64,000 nucleotides of DNA from an uncultured Saprospiraceae bacterium (GTDB taxonomy: Bacteria; Bacteroidota; Bacteroidia; Chitinophagales; Saprospiraceae): positions 1 to 64,000 of the forward strand of contig CALHAM010000087.1 in the NCBI GenBank assembly GCA_937934275.1. Reading direction: 5' to 3'. The translations under genes and the position numbers were made by a program. Positions 1 to 8,160 of this stretch are shown here, one piece after another (position 1 is the stretch's first letter; every line of letters starts with the position of its first letter). The notes under the pieces are model-generated. The model was not told the origin of the DNA. It ran no database searches and worked only from the letters and a program-made list of their open reading frames with translations.

Positions 1-3000
1 ATCGGCCATGTATTCTCTACGGGCGGTGGCGGCATAGCCGGCCTGCGAGTCGTGTGCAACGACCATGCCAAGGCGCGTGGGGTTACTGGAAGACCCGCGC
101 CCGTAGGCGATCCTTTCGACATTGACTACGTGGCTCATGAAATGGGGCATCAGTTTGGCGCCAATCATACGCAGAACAACAGCTGCAACCGCAACGGCAC
201 CACTGCTGTGGAGCCTGGTAGCGGCTCTACCATCATGGGCTATGCAGGCATTTGCGCTCCTAATGTGCAAAGCAATAGCGACGATTACTTTCATGCCATC
301 AGCTTGCAGGAAATACGCCAATACACTGCACTCGGTGCGGGCGACGGGTGTGCTCAAAAGCTGGATGTCAACAATCATGCGCCCACAGTGGCGCCCGTTG
401 GCGGCATGGGGTTTACCATACCGCACTCTACGCCTTTTGTGCTCACAGCTGAGGGCGAAGATGCAGATAGTGATGTGCTGACCTATTGTTGGGAGCAAAT
501 GGATAACCCATCGGCTCCTATGCCACCGCAGCCGAGCAACATTGCGGGGCCGATGTTTCGCTCGCTGAAGCCTACTGCATCGCCCGAGCGCCACTTTCCG
601 GCTTTAGATTTTTTAGTGACCAACGCAATAAATCCTTGGGAGTGCTTGCCGGCTGTAGAGCGCACCCTGTGCTTCCGAGTGACTGTCCGCGACAACCACC
701 TCGGCGGTGGATGTACGGCTTTTGCCGAGGTAAACATCAACGTTGCCGGTAATAGCGGCCCATTTAAAGTGCTGCAGCCAAATGCGGACACGGTCTGGTA
801 CGTTGGCCAGATGCAAACCGTGCGCTGGGACGTAGCCCGTACCGACACAGCGCCTGTGAATTGCACTGAAGTAATCCTGCTGCTTTCAACCGACGGAGGA
901 TGGACGTATCCGCACTTGCTGGCCGGTCCCGTGCCCAACACGGGCGAAGCGCAGATAAAAGTGCCGTTGCTGACCTCCGACAGCTGCCGCGTGCGCGTAC
1001 AAGCCGTGGGCAATGTTTTCTTCGACATCTCTGACCAGAACTTCCGCATCGAGTTGCCACCTGTACCCGACTTTAGGGTAGAAACCAGCTTGCCTAACGC
1101 TGCTGTGCAGCGCTGTGTGGGCGATTCGCTGGCTTTTTGGGTGCACACGCGCAGCATTGGAGGCTTTTCGGGGGAGGTAACACTGGCCTTTGACGGTTTG
1201 CCGCCAGGTGCCACCGCCGCCATTGTGCCCAGTTCCCTTCTAAGCGGCGATAGCACATTCGTCGTTATCGGCGGACTGACGGCGCCCGGTCAATATGCCT
1301 TATCGCTTGTGGGCACGAGCGATACGCTGGTGCGCAAGCACGAAATAGCCCTCCAAGTAGTTGGGACGAAGCCACCCACTCCTACACTTGCGACACCGCT
1401 CAATGGCCAGCGTGGCATCACACCGGAAAGTGCCTTACAGTGGACGTCTGCGGATAATGTTCTTTACCATCACGTACAAGTTGCTCGAAATCCGGCATTT
1501 CATCCCAGCCAAATTGCCTGGGAAACCAGCGTTGTCGATACCGAGGCCTTTGTTAGCTCGCTGCAACCTAACGCTGTCTACTATTGGCGCGTCCGTGCCG
1601 AAAACGCTTGCGGGCAGAGTGAATACTCCCCAGTCTGGGCTTTCCAGACAGCCCAGCCGGCATGCGGCTTTGAGTTTACCAGTGAAGAGGTGCCGGCAGA
1701 CATCTCGAGCGCTCAACCGACAACGGTAACTTCCTCACTGCTTCTCTCCGACCCGCGTCCGTTGGCCGAGGTAGCCGTGTGGATGAACCTCGAGCACACA
1801 TGGGTGGGTGACCTGCGCGCCCGCCTCATCCGCCTCGGCGTCGATACAGTAGTGCTCTTTGACCAACCCGGAGTACCTGCCTCGCCAGCAGGTTGCCCAA
1901 GCGATGATATTTCGGCTACCTTCAATGACAACGCTGCTCTGACGGCAACAGATTTTGAGAACACCTGCAATGCTTTTCCGCCGGCCATTTCAGGCGAATT
2001 TCGGCCCTTAGAAACCCTTCAGCGCTTTTACCTCAAACCAGCATCCGGCACATGGCTCCTCGAAGTAACCGACTTGGCGGAGGAAGATGGCGGTGCTATA
2101 AAGAGCTGGGGAATGCGCTGCTGCTTTTGGGATAGTATTCAGAACGCCTCCCTGTTGAAAAAAGAAACCCTTTTACTCGCTGCTGGGCAAACGGCCACTG
2201 TAGACAGCACACTTTTAGCCTTAGATTTAAGCGGCCAGACACCAGAAAACGGCCTGTTTACGCTAACAGCCCTGCCCCAGCACGGGCAGCTGCTGTTCAA
2301 GGGCTTGCCACTTGCCGTCGGAAATTCTTTTACACAGGCAGACATTGACCACAGCCTCATCGCTTATGCGCACAACGGCAACACCGCCACGCAGGACGCC
2401 TTCGCCTTTGACGCTCTTCACGTTGCTGGAGGCCAGTGGCTCCACGATGCAGTCTTCCACATCCAAATCGCTCAAAATGACCTCGAGGTTTCGCTAACCT
2501 TACTCGACTCGCTGCGCTGCCACAACGCCGCCGACGCGCGTCTGTTGGTCAGTGTACTGGGTGGAAAGCCGCCGTACAGCTATCAACTCTCCTCAGGAGG
2601 TATGGCGCAAGACAGCCCTATTTTTGAAAATCTCGGGCCAGGCACATACGCAGTTATCGTTACTGATGCTTGGGGCTTCACCGCAGTCTCGCCAACGGTA
2701 ATTGTTCCCAACCCCGCCCCTATAGCGGTGCAACTCATCGCCTCCAACGACTCCGTCTTCGTGCAAACATCGGGCGGACATCCTCCCTACTGGTACCGCG
2801 TGGGCGAAGGCAACTATCAGCAGGAGCCAATCTTCGCGGGTTTGCCCAACGGCACCTACGCCGTAGATGTGCTGGATGCCGAAGGCTGTACTGCCACTGC
2901 CCAGGTCATCGTTTACGTCGGACCGTTGGCGGTGCTCGACGTACGAACACAGCCTGTTTCTTGTTATGGCGATAGCAATGGTATGGCCCAAGTGATTGCA

Positions 3001-4524
3001 GGCGGTGGTCTTCCACCTTATGCGTATAGCCTCGACGGCACAAATTTTCAATGGGAAAAGATTTTTGAAAACCTGCCGGCGGGTGAGTACATCGCAGTAG
3101 TTAAAGATAAAAGTGGAACGACGACGACTCAAAACTTCAGCATCGACCAACCCTCAGTCCTCGAAGTGAGTGCTTGGGTCGTGCTAAATCGGATAGAAGT
3201 GATGGCTACGGGCGGAACAGGCGCATTGCTGTACCGCCTAAACGGCGGCCCGTTCCAACAACAGCCGGTATTTAGTGCTTTGCCTAATGGCACCTATACC
3301 GTTACGGTACAAGATGCCAACGGATGTACGGCAGAGATCTCAGTTTTGGTCGAGGTGCCGCCCCTGCAACTGCTGACAGTAGAGATAGTGGGCCAAATAC
3401 TGTGCGCTGGCCAGACGGTGCGCGTACTCGCAAGTGCCGAAGGCGGAGTACCGCCCTATACTTACGCCCTCGACGCAGGAGACTTCCAAACGGAGGGCAC
3501 CTGGGAGGCTGTCGGCGCTGGCCCTCACGCAATAACCGTGCGCGACGCAGCTGGCCATCAAATAAGCAGCGACACTTTTTCCATCCCATCCCCGGATAAG
3601 TTAGAGGTAACCGCTGTTGTATTCGGCCCCACAGCTTCGGTTTTAGCTAGTGGAGGAACGCCTCCCTATCGCTTTGCCTTGGACGACGCCGACTGGACGT
3701 CGGAGCAGTTTTTTGCCAGTCTGAGTAGGGGAATACACTGGGTCGTCGTGGCCGACGCTAACGACTGTACCGATACCGTATTTTTTGAGATCGATTACGC
3801 GCCGATGACTATACTTTTAATGCGCACACCGCCCAGCTGTGCTGGCGCATCCGACGGCCTTCTCGAGGTAGAAATACTCGGCGGCCTGCCGCCTTTCACC
3901 TGTAACGGCGCACCGCTAAGCGACAACCGTTGTGTGCAAGAACATCTAAGCGCCGGGGCGTATTCCATTGCGCTAACCGACGCCGTAGGCGATACGCTCG
4001 TGTTCAGCGCCATACTCGACGACCCGCCAGCGCTCGCCATAACTGCCTCTGCTGCGCTAAATACGTTGACGGCTACCGCCTCGGGCGGCACGGGTGCCCT
4101 CTTGTACAGCCTCGACGGGCTGACGTTTCAGCATTCGCCCATTTTTCCCGACCTGCCTGACGGCACCTACACCGTAACGGTGCGCGATGCTAACGGCTGC
4201 ACGGCAGTATCGGAACCGGTAGTTATCAACACCATTAGCACGCGCGCGCTCTACACCAAGGCCCAAATACGCCTATACCCTAACCCAAACAGCGGGCACT
4301 TCTGGCTCGAATTGAGACAACCCGGAGCAGCAGAAGCGTTGCTGTTGTCTCTGTACGACATGTGCGGGCAATTGGTCTGGCAGCAGCGCCTTTCAGCCCC
4401 TGCGAACAGCGAAGCGTGGGAAATCCACCTGACCGAAATGCCAGAGGGCGCCTATCTGCTCCAAGGCACAGACCGTCGACTGTGGTTTGTAGAGCGCTTA
4501 ATCCTGACCAAAGGCCGCGAATAA
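1..4524 (+). CDS. Secreted multidomain zinc metalloprotease (M12B-like) with P-domain, SprB-like repeats and T9SS sorting domain; 5' end outside window
   Basis: The frame is open from base 1, so the signal peptide, propeptide and part of the catalytic domain lie upstream. The zinc site HEMGHQFGANH (bases 136-168) fits HExxHxxGxxH, and the Met-turn is in STIMGY about 25 residues later, as in reprolysin-like M12B/metzincin peptidases. In order there follow Ig-like segments (about 370-1070), a fibronectin-III-like domain (about 1370-1665), a proprotein-convertase P-domain (about 1665-2120), a CSPG/cadherin-like module (about 2150-2480), eight SprB-like repeats of about 72 residues (2482-4230), and a C-terminal T9SS type A domain starting at LYPNPNSG (about 4276). 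By family knowledge the protein crosses the outer membrane through T9SS and is anchored on the surface or released. The peptidase is inferred to act outside the cell. The substrate is unknown. The M12B/M43 assignment is uncertain because the N-terminus is missing. Confidence 0.9.
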   Translation: MGHVFSTGGGGIAGLRVVCNDHAKARGVTGRPAPVGDPFDIDYVAHEMGHQFGANHTQNNSCNRNGTTAVEPGSGSTIMGYAGICAPNVQSNSDDYFHAISLQEIRQYTALGAGDGCAQKLDVNNHAPTVAPVGGMGFTIPHSTPFVLTAEGEDADSDVLTYCWEQMDNPSAPMPPQPSNIAGPMFRSLKPTASPERHFPALDFLVTNAINPWECLPAVERTLCFRVTVRDNHLGGGCTAFAEVNINVAGNSGPFKVLQPNADTVWYVGQMQTVRWDVARTDTAPVNCTEVILLLSTDGGWTYPHLLAGPVPNTGEAQIKVPLLTSDSCRVRVQAVGNVFFDISDQNFRIELPPVPDFRVETSLPNAAVQRCVGDSLAFWVHTRSIGGFSGEVTLAFDGLPPGATAAIVPSSLLSGDSTFVVIGGLTAPGQYALSLVGTSDTLVRKHEIALQVVGTKPPTPTLATPLNGQRGITPESALQWTSADNVLYHHVQVARNPAFHPSQIAWETSVVDTEAFVSSLQPNAVYYWRVRAENACGQSEYSPVWAFQTAQPACGFEFTSEEVPADISSAQPTTVTSSLLLSDPRPLAEVAVWMNLEHTWVGDLRARLIRLGVDTVVLFDQPGVPASPAGCPSDDISATFNDNAALTATDFENTCNAFPPAISGEFRPLETLQRFYLKPASGTWLLEVTDLAEEDGGAIKSWGMRCCFWDSIQNASLLKKETLLLAAGQTATVDSTLLALDLSGQTPENGLFTLTALPQHGQLLFKGLPLAVGNSFTQADIDHSLIAYAHNGNTATQDAFAFDALHVAGGQWLHDAVFHIQIAQNDLEVSLTLLDSLRCHNAADARLLVSVLGGKPPYSYQLSSGGMAQDSPIFENLGPGTYAVIVTDAWGFTAVSPTVIVPNPAPIAVQLIASNDSVFVQTSGGHPPYWYRVGEGNYQQEPIFAGLPNGTYAVDVLDAEGCTATAQVIVYVGPLAVLDVRTQPVSCYGDSNGMAQVIAGGGLPPYAYSLDGTNFQWEKIFENLPAGEYIAVVKDKSGTTTTQNFSIDQPSVLEVSAWVVLNRIEVMATGGTGALLYRLNGGPFQQQPVFSALPNGTYTVTVQDANGCTAEISVLVEVPPLQLLTVEIVGQILCAGQTVRVLASAEGGVPPYTYALDAGDFQTEGTWEAVGAGPHAITVRDAAGHQISSDTFSIPSPDKLEVTAVVFGPTASVLASGGTPPYRFALDDADWTSEQFFASLSRGIHWVVVADANDCTDTVFFEIDYAPMTILLMRTPPSCAGASDGLLEVEILGGLPPFTCNGAPLSDNRCVQEHLSAGAYSIALTDAVGDTLVFSAILDDPPALAITASAALNTLTATASGGTGALLYSLDGLTFQHSPIFPDLPDGTYTVTVRDANGCTAVSEPVVINTISTRALYTKAQIRLYPNPNSGHFWLELRQPGAAEALLLSLYDMCGQLVWQQRLSAPANSEAWEIHLTEMPEGAYLLQGTDRRLWFVERLILTKGRE

Positions 4525-4581
4525 GTAACTCACGGTCTCTAATCCTAAACAGGCAATTAATGCCTGGGAGGGCGCAAAGCC

Positions 4582-4637
4582 ACCGCTATTCCTATCCTCA
4601 TCTCCTTGAGAGACTCTCTCAATGAGGGCATAGCGGT
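4582..4637. other. Long imperfect hairpin in the intergenic region
   Basis: ACCGCTAT (4582-4589) pairs with ATAGCGGT (4630-4637). Inside it CCTCA (4596-4600) pairs with TGAGG (4623-4627), and TTGAGAG (4606-4612) pairs with CTCTCAA (4616-4622) around a 3-base loop. That gives about 20 base pairs with small one-sided bulges. No T-run follows on either strand, so a simple intrinsic terminator is not assured. It could be a 3'-end processing or stability structure of the upstream protease mRNA, or a leader element of the CBS gene. The rest of 4525-4854 holds only a small CAGGCA/TGCCTG inverted repeat and no convincing gene. Confidence 0.55.
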
Positions 4638-4854
4638 AAAAACGGCAGCGCATGCAACGAAAAGACGAGCTGAGTAACTTTTTCTGTGCAAAAGATATTT
4701 TTTAAGCCAATATTTGTGCCGTCGAAGAGTAAAGAAGAGCATTTCGACATCCAAATACGACGCTCCGTTGTTTGAATGCTGGAGGTTTTCGGCCGAAACA
4801 GGAGACTTTATCCTTGTAACGTCGTCCGATAGTCAGGGAAAAAATACACTCGAT

Positions 4855-5520
4855 ATGACAGCCCAGATGCTCATGGCGCAAAATATTCCGCCGCTGACGG
4901 TGGAACAAACGGGTAAAGATGCCTTCCATGCTCTGAACGACCACCACGTGCGTCATCTACCGGTGGTGCAAGAGGGACGGCTGGTGGGCATTTTGTCGGA
5001 AGAAGACATTTTTAACCACAAACTCTACGAACCCATCGGGCAGTACGAGTTTTCCCAAATGCGCCGCTTTCATGTGCGGCACGACGAACACGTATTCGAT
5101 GTCATGCGCACCATGGGCGAAAATCGGCTGACGGTGATTCCAGTTGTAGATAACGAAGATAAGTACTTAGGTCTAATCACCTTGAGCGATCTGCTCCGCT
5201 TCTTTGCCCAGACAGCTTCCCTAACCGAACCCGGAAGCGTCATTGTGTTGGAAATGCACCGACGCGATTATTCCCTAGCGCTGCTGGCACGCATCGTTGA
5301 GGAGGAAAATACCAAGATTTTAGCGGCTTTTGTTACCTCTCCGCCAGGAGATCATGAGTTGATAGAGGTTACGCTCAAACTGAGCACCCAAAACCTCAGC
5401 CGCGTATTGGCCGCTCTAAATCGCTACGAATACCACGTGAAGCACTCCTTCACTGAGTCAGATTACACCGACGCTTTGCGCGAACGGTACGACTCGCTCA
5501 TGACCTATCTGAACGTTTAA
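4855..5520 (+). CDS. CBS-domain-pair protein (AcuB-like)
   Basis: This is a 221-residue soluble protein. The ATG at 4855 is chosen because the product then begins MTAQMLMAQNIPPL, the usual start of Bacteroidota CBS proteins. The upstream in-frame extension (to about 4714) is low-complexity and unlike the family. Two CBS motifs occupy roughly residues 1-60 and 70-125 (HHVRHLPVV...GILSEEDIF and RLTVIPVVDNE...LGLITLSDLL). A C-terminal ACT-like segment follows (about 140-221). CBS pairs usually bind adenine nucleotides and act as energy or ion-strength sensors. The partner is unknown. The gene stands alone, between a plus-strand protease and convergent lysC, with 19 bases between the stop codons. 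Confidence 0.85.
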   Translation: MTAQMLMAQNIPPLTVEQTGKDAFHALNDHHVRHLPVVQEGRLVGILSEEDIFNHKLYEPIGQYEFSQMRRFHVRHDEHVFDVMRTMGENRLTVIPVVDNEDKYLGLITLSDLLRFFAQTASLTEPGSVIVLEMHRRDYSLALLARIVEEENTKILAAFVTSPPGDHELIEVTLKLSTQNLSRVLAALNRYEYHVKHSFTESDYTDALRERYDSLMTYLNV

Positions 5521-5539
5521 AGATTACGCCCTATTAGCG

Positions 5540-6847
5540 TCAACCTTTTGCCCGTTCCAGCTCCACTTCCCGGCGCTCGACGGCGGGCACGTTTTTGACC
5601 ACCATTTGCAGCGTATTGCGCAGCCGCTCCTCGAAGAGCACAATCCTGCCCTTTTTTAAGTTGGCAATGGTTTCTTCATTGTAGTGGCGCACGGTGATGA
5701 GTTCCAGCCCGTCTTGGCGCTTGACGTAGAATTGATCGGCAATGCGTTGAATAAATTTTTCGATGCGGTCTGGGATGTTCGGCACGCAGATGGTGAAGCT
5801 GATGGCCGTGTTCTGCATCACATTGACGAAGATGCGCAGCTCCGACAGTTCGGCAAATAGGCGAGCGATGTGCTGTTCAGCTACGAAGGAGTAGTCGTTA
5901 GTGATGATGTGGAGCAGCGTTTGGTTTTTTTCTACCACCACAATAGGCGGATAGGTCTCGTCCACATCGCTGCTGATCTCGGTACCCGGAGCCTCAGGGT
6001 CGAGAAAGGATTTGACGTACAGCGGTATACTTTTATTCTGTAGGGGTTTGATGGTTTTGGGGTGAATGACCTGAGCGCCGTAGTAAGTCATTTCAATGGC
6101 CTCGCGATACGACAGGCGGTCCAATTTTATTGTATTTTCAAACAAGCGAGGATCAGCGTTGAGCACGCCGGGTACGTCTTTCCAAATGGTCATGCTTTCG
6201 GCATCCAGACAGAAGGAGAAGATGGCCGCTGAATAGTCAGAGCCTTCGCGGCCCAGAGTTGTGGTAAAGTTTTCAGTAGAAGAAGCGATAAAGCCTTGCG
6301 TCAGCACGAATGGGCTTTTTTCCAACATAGGAGGTATGATGCGCAGAGCATTAGGTTTGGTCTTGTCCCACAGTACCCAACCTTCGCGATAGGTATTGTC
6401 GGTGATGATCACATCTCGGGCGTCGAGCCACTGCGTAGGCAGGCCCACGTAGTTGAGGTATGCCGCTGCAATGCGCGAAGAGACCAGCTCTCCCACGCAA
6501 ACAATTTGGTCGTAGGCGTAGTCGTAGTTGGCGGCAGGCGGCTCTTCGAGTACCCATTCGGCCTCAACGAAGGCATCGTTGACGGCGGCAAAGACCTCGT
6601 GTTTAGGGGGAAAGAGTTCGCGCATTACGGCGTAATGCTGCTCCTTGATGGCATCGAGCAACACCTGCGCTTGGCCATCCTGTTTGTAATGGGCGGCCAC
6701 AACAGCCTCCAAGGCATTGGTGGTTTTGCCCATAGCTGATACAACGATGACGAGAGACTTGTCGCGGTGGCGTTGCAAAATATTAGCGACATTCCGGATG
6801 CCGGCAGCGTCTTTAAGGCTAGCGCCGCCAAATTTGAAAACTTGCAT
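5540..6847 (-). CDS. lysC: Aspartate kinase
   Basis: Phosphorylates L-aspartate to aspartyl-4-phosphate, the first step towards lysine/diaminopimelate, threonine and methionine. The 435-residue product starts MQVFKFGGASLKDA, the conserved KFGGxS nucleotide-binding motif at the extreme N-terminus. This is why the ATG at 6847 is preferred over an in-frame extension to 6973. Further family motifs are LGREGSDYSA (about residue 210) and the segment KDVPGVLNADPR. The C-terminal ~130 residues form the ACT-type regulatory region, so feedback control is likely, although its effector cannot be read from sequence. There is no fused homoserine dehydrogenase. A TACCTTTG -7 box on the minus strand (6884-6891) lies about 37 bases before the start. 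Confidence 0.93.
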   Translation of the reverse strand: MQVFKFGGASLKDAAGIRNVANILQRHRDKSLVIVVSAMGKTTNALEAVVAAHYKQDGQAQVLLDAIKEQHYAVMRELFPPKHEVFAAVNDAFVEAEWVLEEPPAANYDYAYDQIVCVGELVSSRIAAAYLNYVGLPTQWLDARDVIITDNTYREGWVLWDKTKPNALRIIPPMLEKSPFVLTQGFIASSTENFTTTLGREGSDYSAAIFSFCLDAESMTIWKDVPGVLNADPRLFENTIKLDRLSYREAIEMTYYGAQVIHPKTIKPLQNKSIPLYVKSFLDPEAPGTEISSDVDETYPPIVVVEKNQTLLHIITNDYSFVAEQHIARLFAELSELRIFVNVMQNTAISFTICVPNIPDRIEKFIQRIADQFYVKRQDGLELITVRHYNEETIANLKKGRIVLFEERLRNTLQMVVKNVPAVERREVELERAKG

Positions 6848-6883
6848 GGTGTGGAGGAAATCGGGTTTGTCTGTTTTGGCCGG

Positions 6884-6891
6884 CAAAGGTA
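6884..6891 (-). promoter_or_regulatory. Bacteroidota -7 box for lysC
   Basis: On the minus strand this reads TACCTTTG, a full match to TAnnTTTG. The transcript would begin about 7 bases downstream, leaving a leader of about 30 bases before the ATG at 6847. A TTG at the usual 19-21 base spacing is not present (the nearest is 24), so the -33 element is weak. Confidence 0.5.
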
Positions 6892-6962
6892 GGGCATTAG
6901 TGATGGTGCGGAAGTCAACGGCGACAAAGGAGGCCTCAAAATGCCCGCTGCAGACGACACAT

Positions 6963-8000
6963 TCACCCACCAACTACTGATAGTGGATACTGCATCGTTA
7001 CGCAATGGAGCGACCCGTGCTGCTCGATGAGCGGGCGGCAGTCGATGCCGATAACATCTCTATCCGGGAAAAGAGATCTGAAGCAGGCGATGGCTTCGTC
7101 GTCTTGCGGGACGCGATAAGTAGGGACGAGCACGGCGCCATTGATGATAAGGAAGTTAGCATAAGTAGCGGGCAGGCGGTGTCCGTCGGCGGCATAGCAG
7201 GCATCGGGCCAAGGCAGGCGTACCAGCTGGTAGGGTTTGCCCTCTAGGGTCGTCCACTGCTGTAGCTGACGCTCCATAGCGAGCAGCGGCTCGTAGTGCT
7301 CATCCGTAGGGTCGGGACAGTGCATATATGCAATGGTATCGGGTGAGCAGAAACGGGCGAGGGTGTCAATGTGAGCATCGGTATCGTCGCCGGCCAAGTG
7401 GCCATGTTCGAGCCAGAGTACGCGCTGTAGGCCAAAAATATCGCGCAGTTGTTCTTCGAGTTGCTCGCGCCTTAAGTGTGGGTGCCGATTGGGCGACAGC
7501 AGACACTCGGTGGTGGTGAGGAGCGTGCCCTCCCCATCGCTTTCAATGCTGCCGCCTTCGAGCAACAGGCCAACATAGCGGTGCTCAGCCTGCAAAAAGC
7601 CGCGCTCCCAAAGCCGACGAGTAATTCGATTGTCTAAGTGAGCCGGAAATTTAAGGCCCCAACCGGAAAAGAAAAAATCGAGCACGACGGGGCGGCCATC
7701 CTCCCAGATGGTGATCCCTCCGTGGTCGCGCGCCCAAGTGTCGTTAGACGGGATTTCCACAACGAGGAGCCGCTCCGGCGGCACTTCGCGCAGCCAAGGA
7801 AGCACAGCGGCTTCGTCAGAACAAACCACCAAAACCTGCTGGTAGCGCCCAATGGCTGAGGCAATGGCCGAAAAACAGGGTAATACCTCATCGAGCATAT
7901 CTGCCCAGTCGGAGTTAGCGTGCGGAAAAGTGAGTTGCACGGCGCTTTGAGGTGCCCATTCGGCGGGCAGACAGCGTTTCGGAAACGAAGCCTTAGGCAT
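6963..8000 (-). CDS. aguA: Agmatine deiminase / peptidyl-arginine-deiminase family protein
   Basis: Predicted to hydrolyse agmatine to N-carbamoylputrescine and ammonia in the arginine-decarboxylase route to putrescine. The 345-residue product (ATG at 8000) matches the family length. Visible family motifs are WARDHGG (guanidino binding), LLEGGSIESDGEGT, CLLSPNRHP, the catalytic block HGHLAGDDTDAHIDT, and the C-terminal LHCVTMQYP carrying the nucleophilic cysteine. Compared with the usual GGGxxHC, the residues before the cysteine read EQHGSL, and TDGHID is TDAHID. Specificity for agmatine rather than another guanidino compound is therefore inferred. An in-frame TTG at 8018 is an unlikely alternative start. 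The gene lies 115 bases upstream of lysC on the same strand. No N-carbamoylputrescine amidase gene is in the window. Confidence 0.85.
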   Translation of the reverse strand: MPKASFPKRCLPAEWAPQSAVQLTFPHANSDWADMLDEVLPCFSAIASAIGRYQQVLVVCSDEAAVLPWLREVPPERLLVVEIPSNDTWARDHGGITIWEDGRPVVLDFFFSGWGLKFPAHLDNRITRRLWERGFLQAEHRYVGLLLEGGSIESDGEGTLLTTTECLLSPNRHPHLRREQLEEQLRDIFGLQRVLWLEHGHLAGDDTDAHIDTLARFCSPDTIAYMHCPDPTDEHYEPLLAMERQLQQWTTLEGKPYQLVRLPWPDACYAADGHRLPATYANFLIINGAVLVPTYRVPQDDEAIACFRSLFPDRDVIGIDCRPLIEQHGSLHCVTMQYPLSVVGG

Positions 8001-8101
8001 GGAGACAAACCTCTGCAAGAAGGGGAAATTAAGGGCCTTAAAAGGAAAAAACTTGCTCTACTATTGCAACTGTACCTATAGAGCTGCCTCTTCACATTGT
8101 C

Positions 8102-8139
8102 CGAGACCTCATGAAGCGGAGCGGCTTCACGAGGTCTCG
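8102..8139. repeat. Strong intergenic hairpin
   Basis: CGAGACCTC (8102-8110) pairs with GAGGTCTCG (8131-8139), and TGAAGC (8112-8117) with GCTTCA (8124-8129). The stem is 15 base pairs with one A/C mismatch and a 6-base loop. It lies between glnN and the agmatine deiminase gene, both on the minus strand. There is no T-run on either side, so it may be a Rho-assisted or stability element for glnN mRNA or a REP-like dispersed palindrome. No second copy was seen in the window. Confidence 0.6.
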
Positions 8140-8160
8140 ACAGTCTTGTCTCGATTTACC

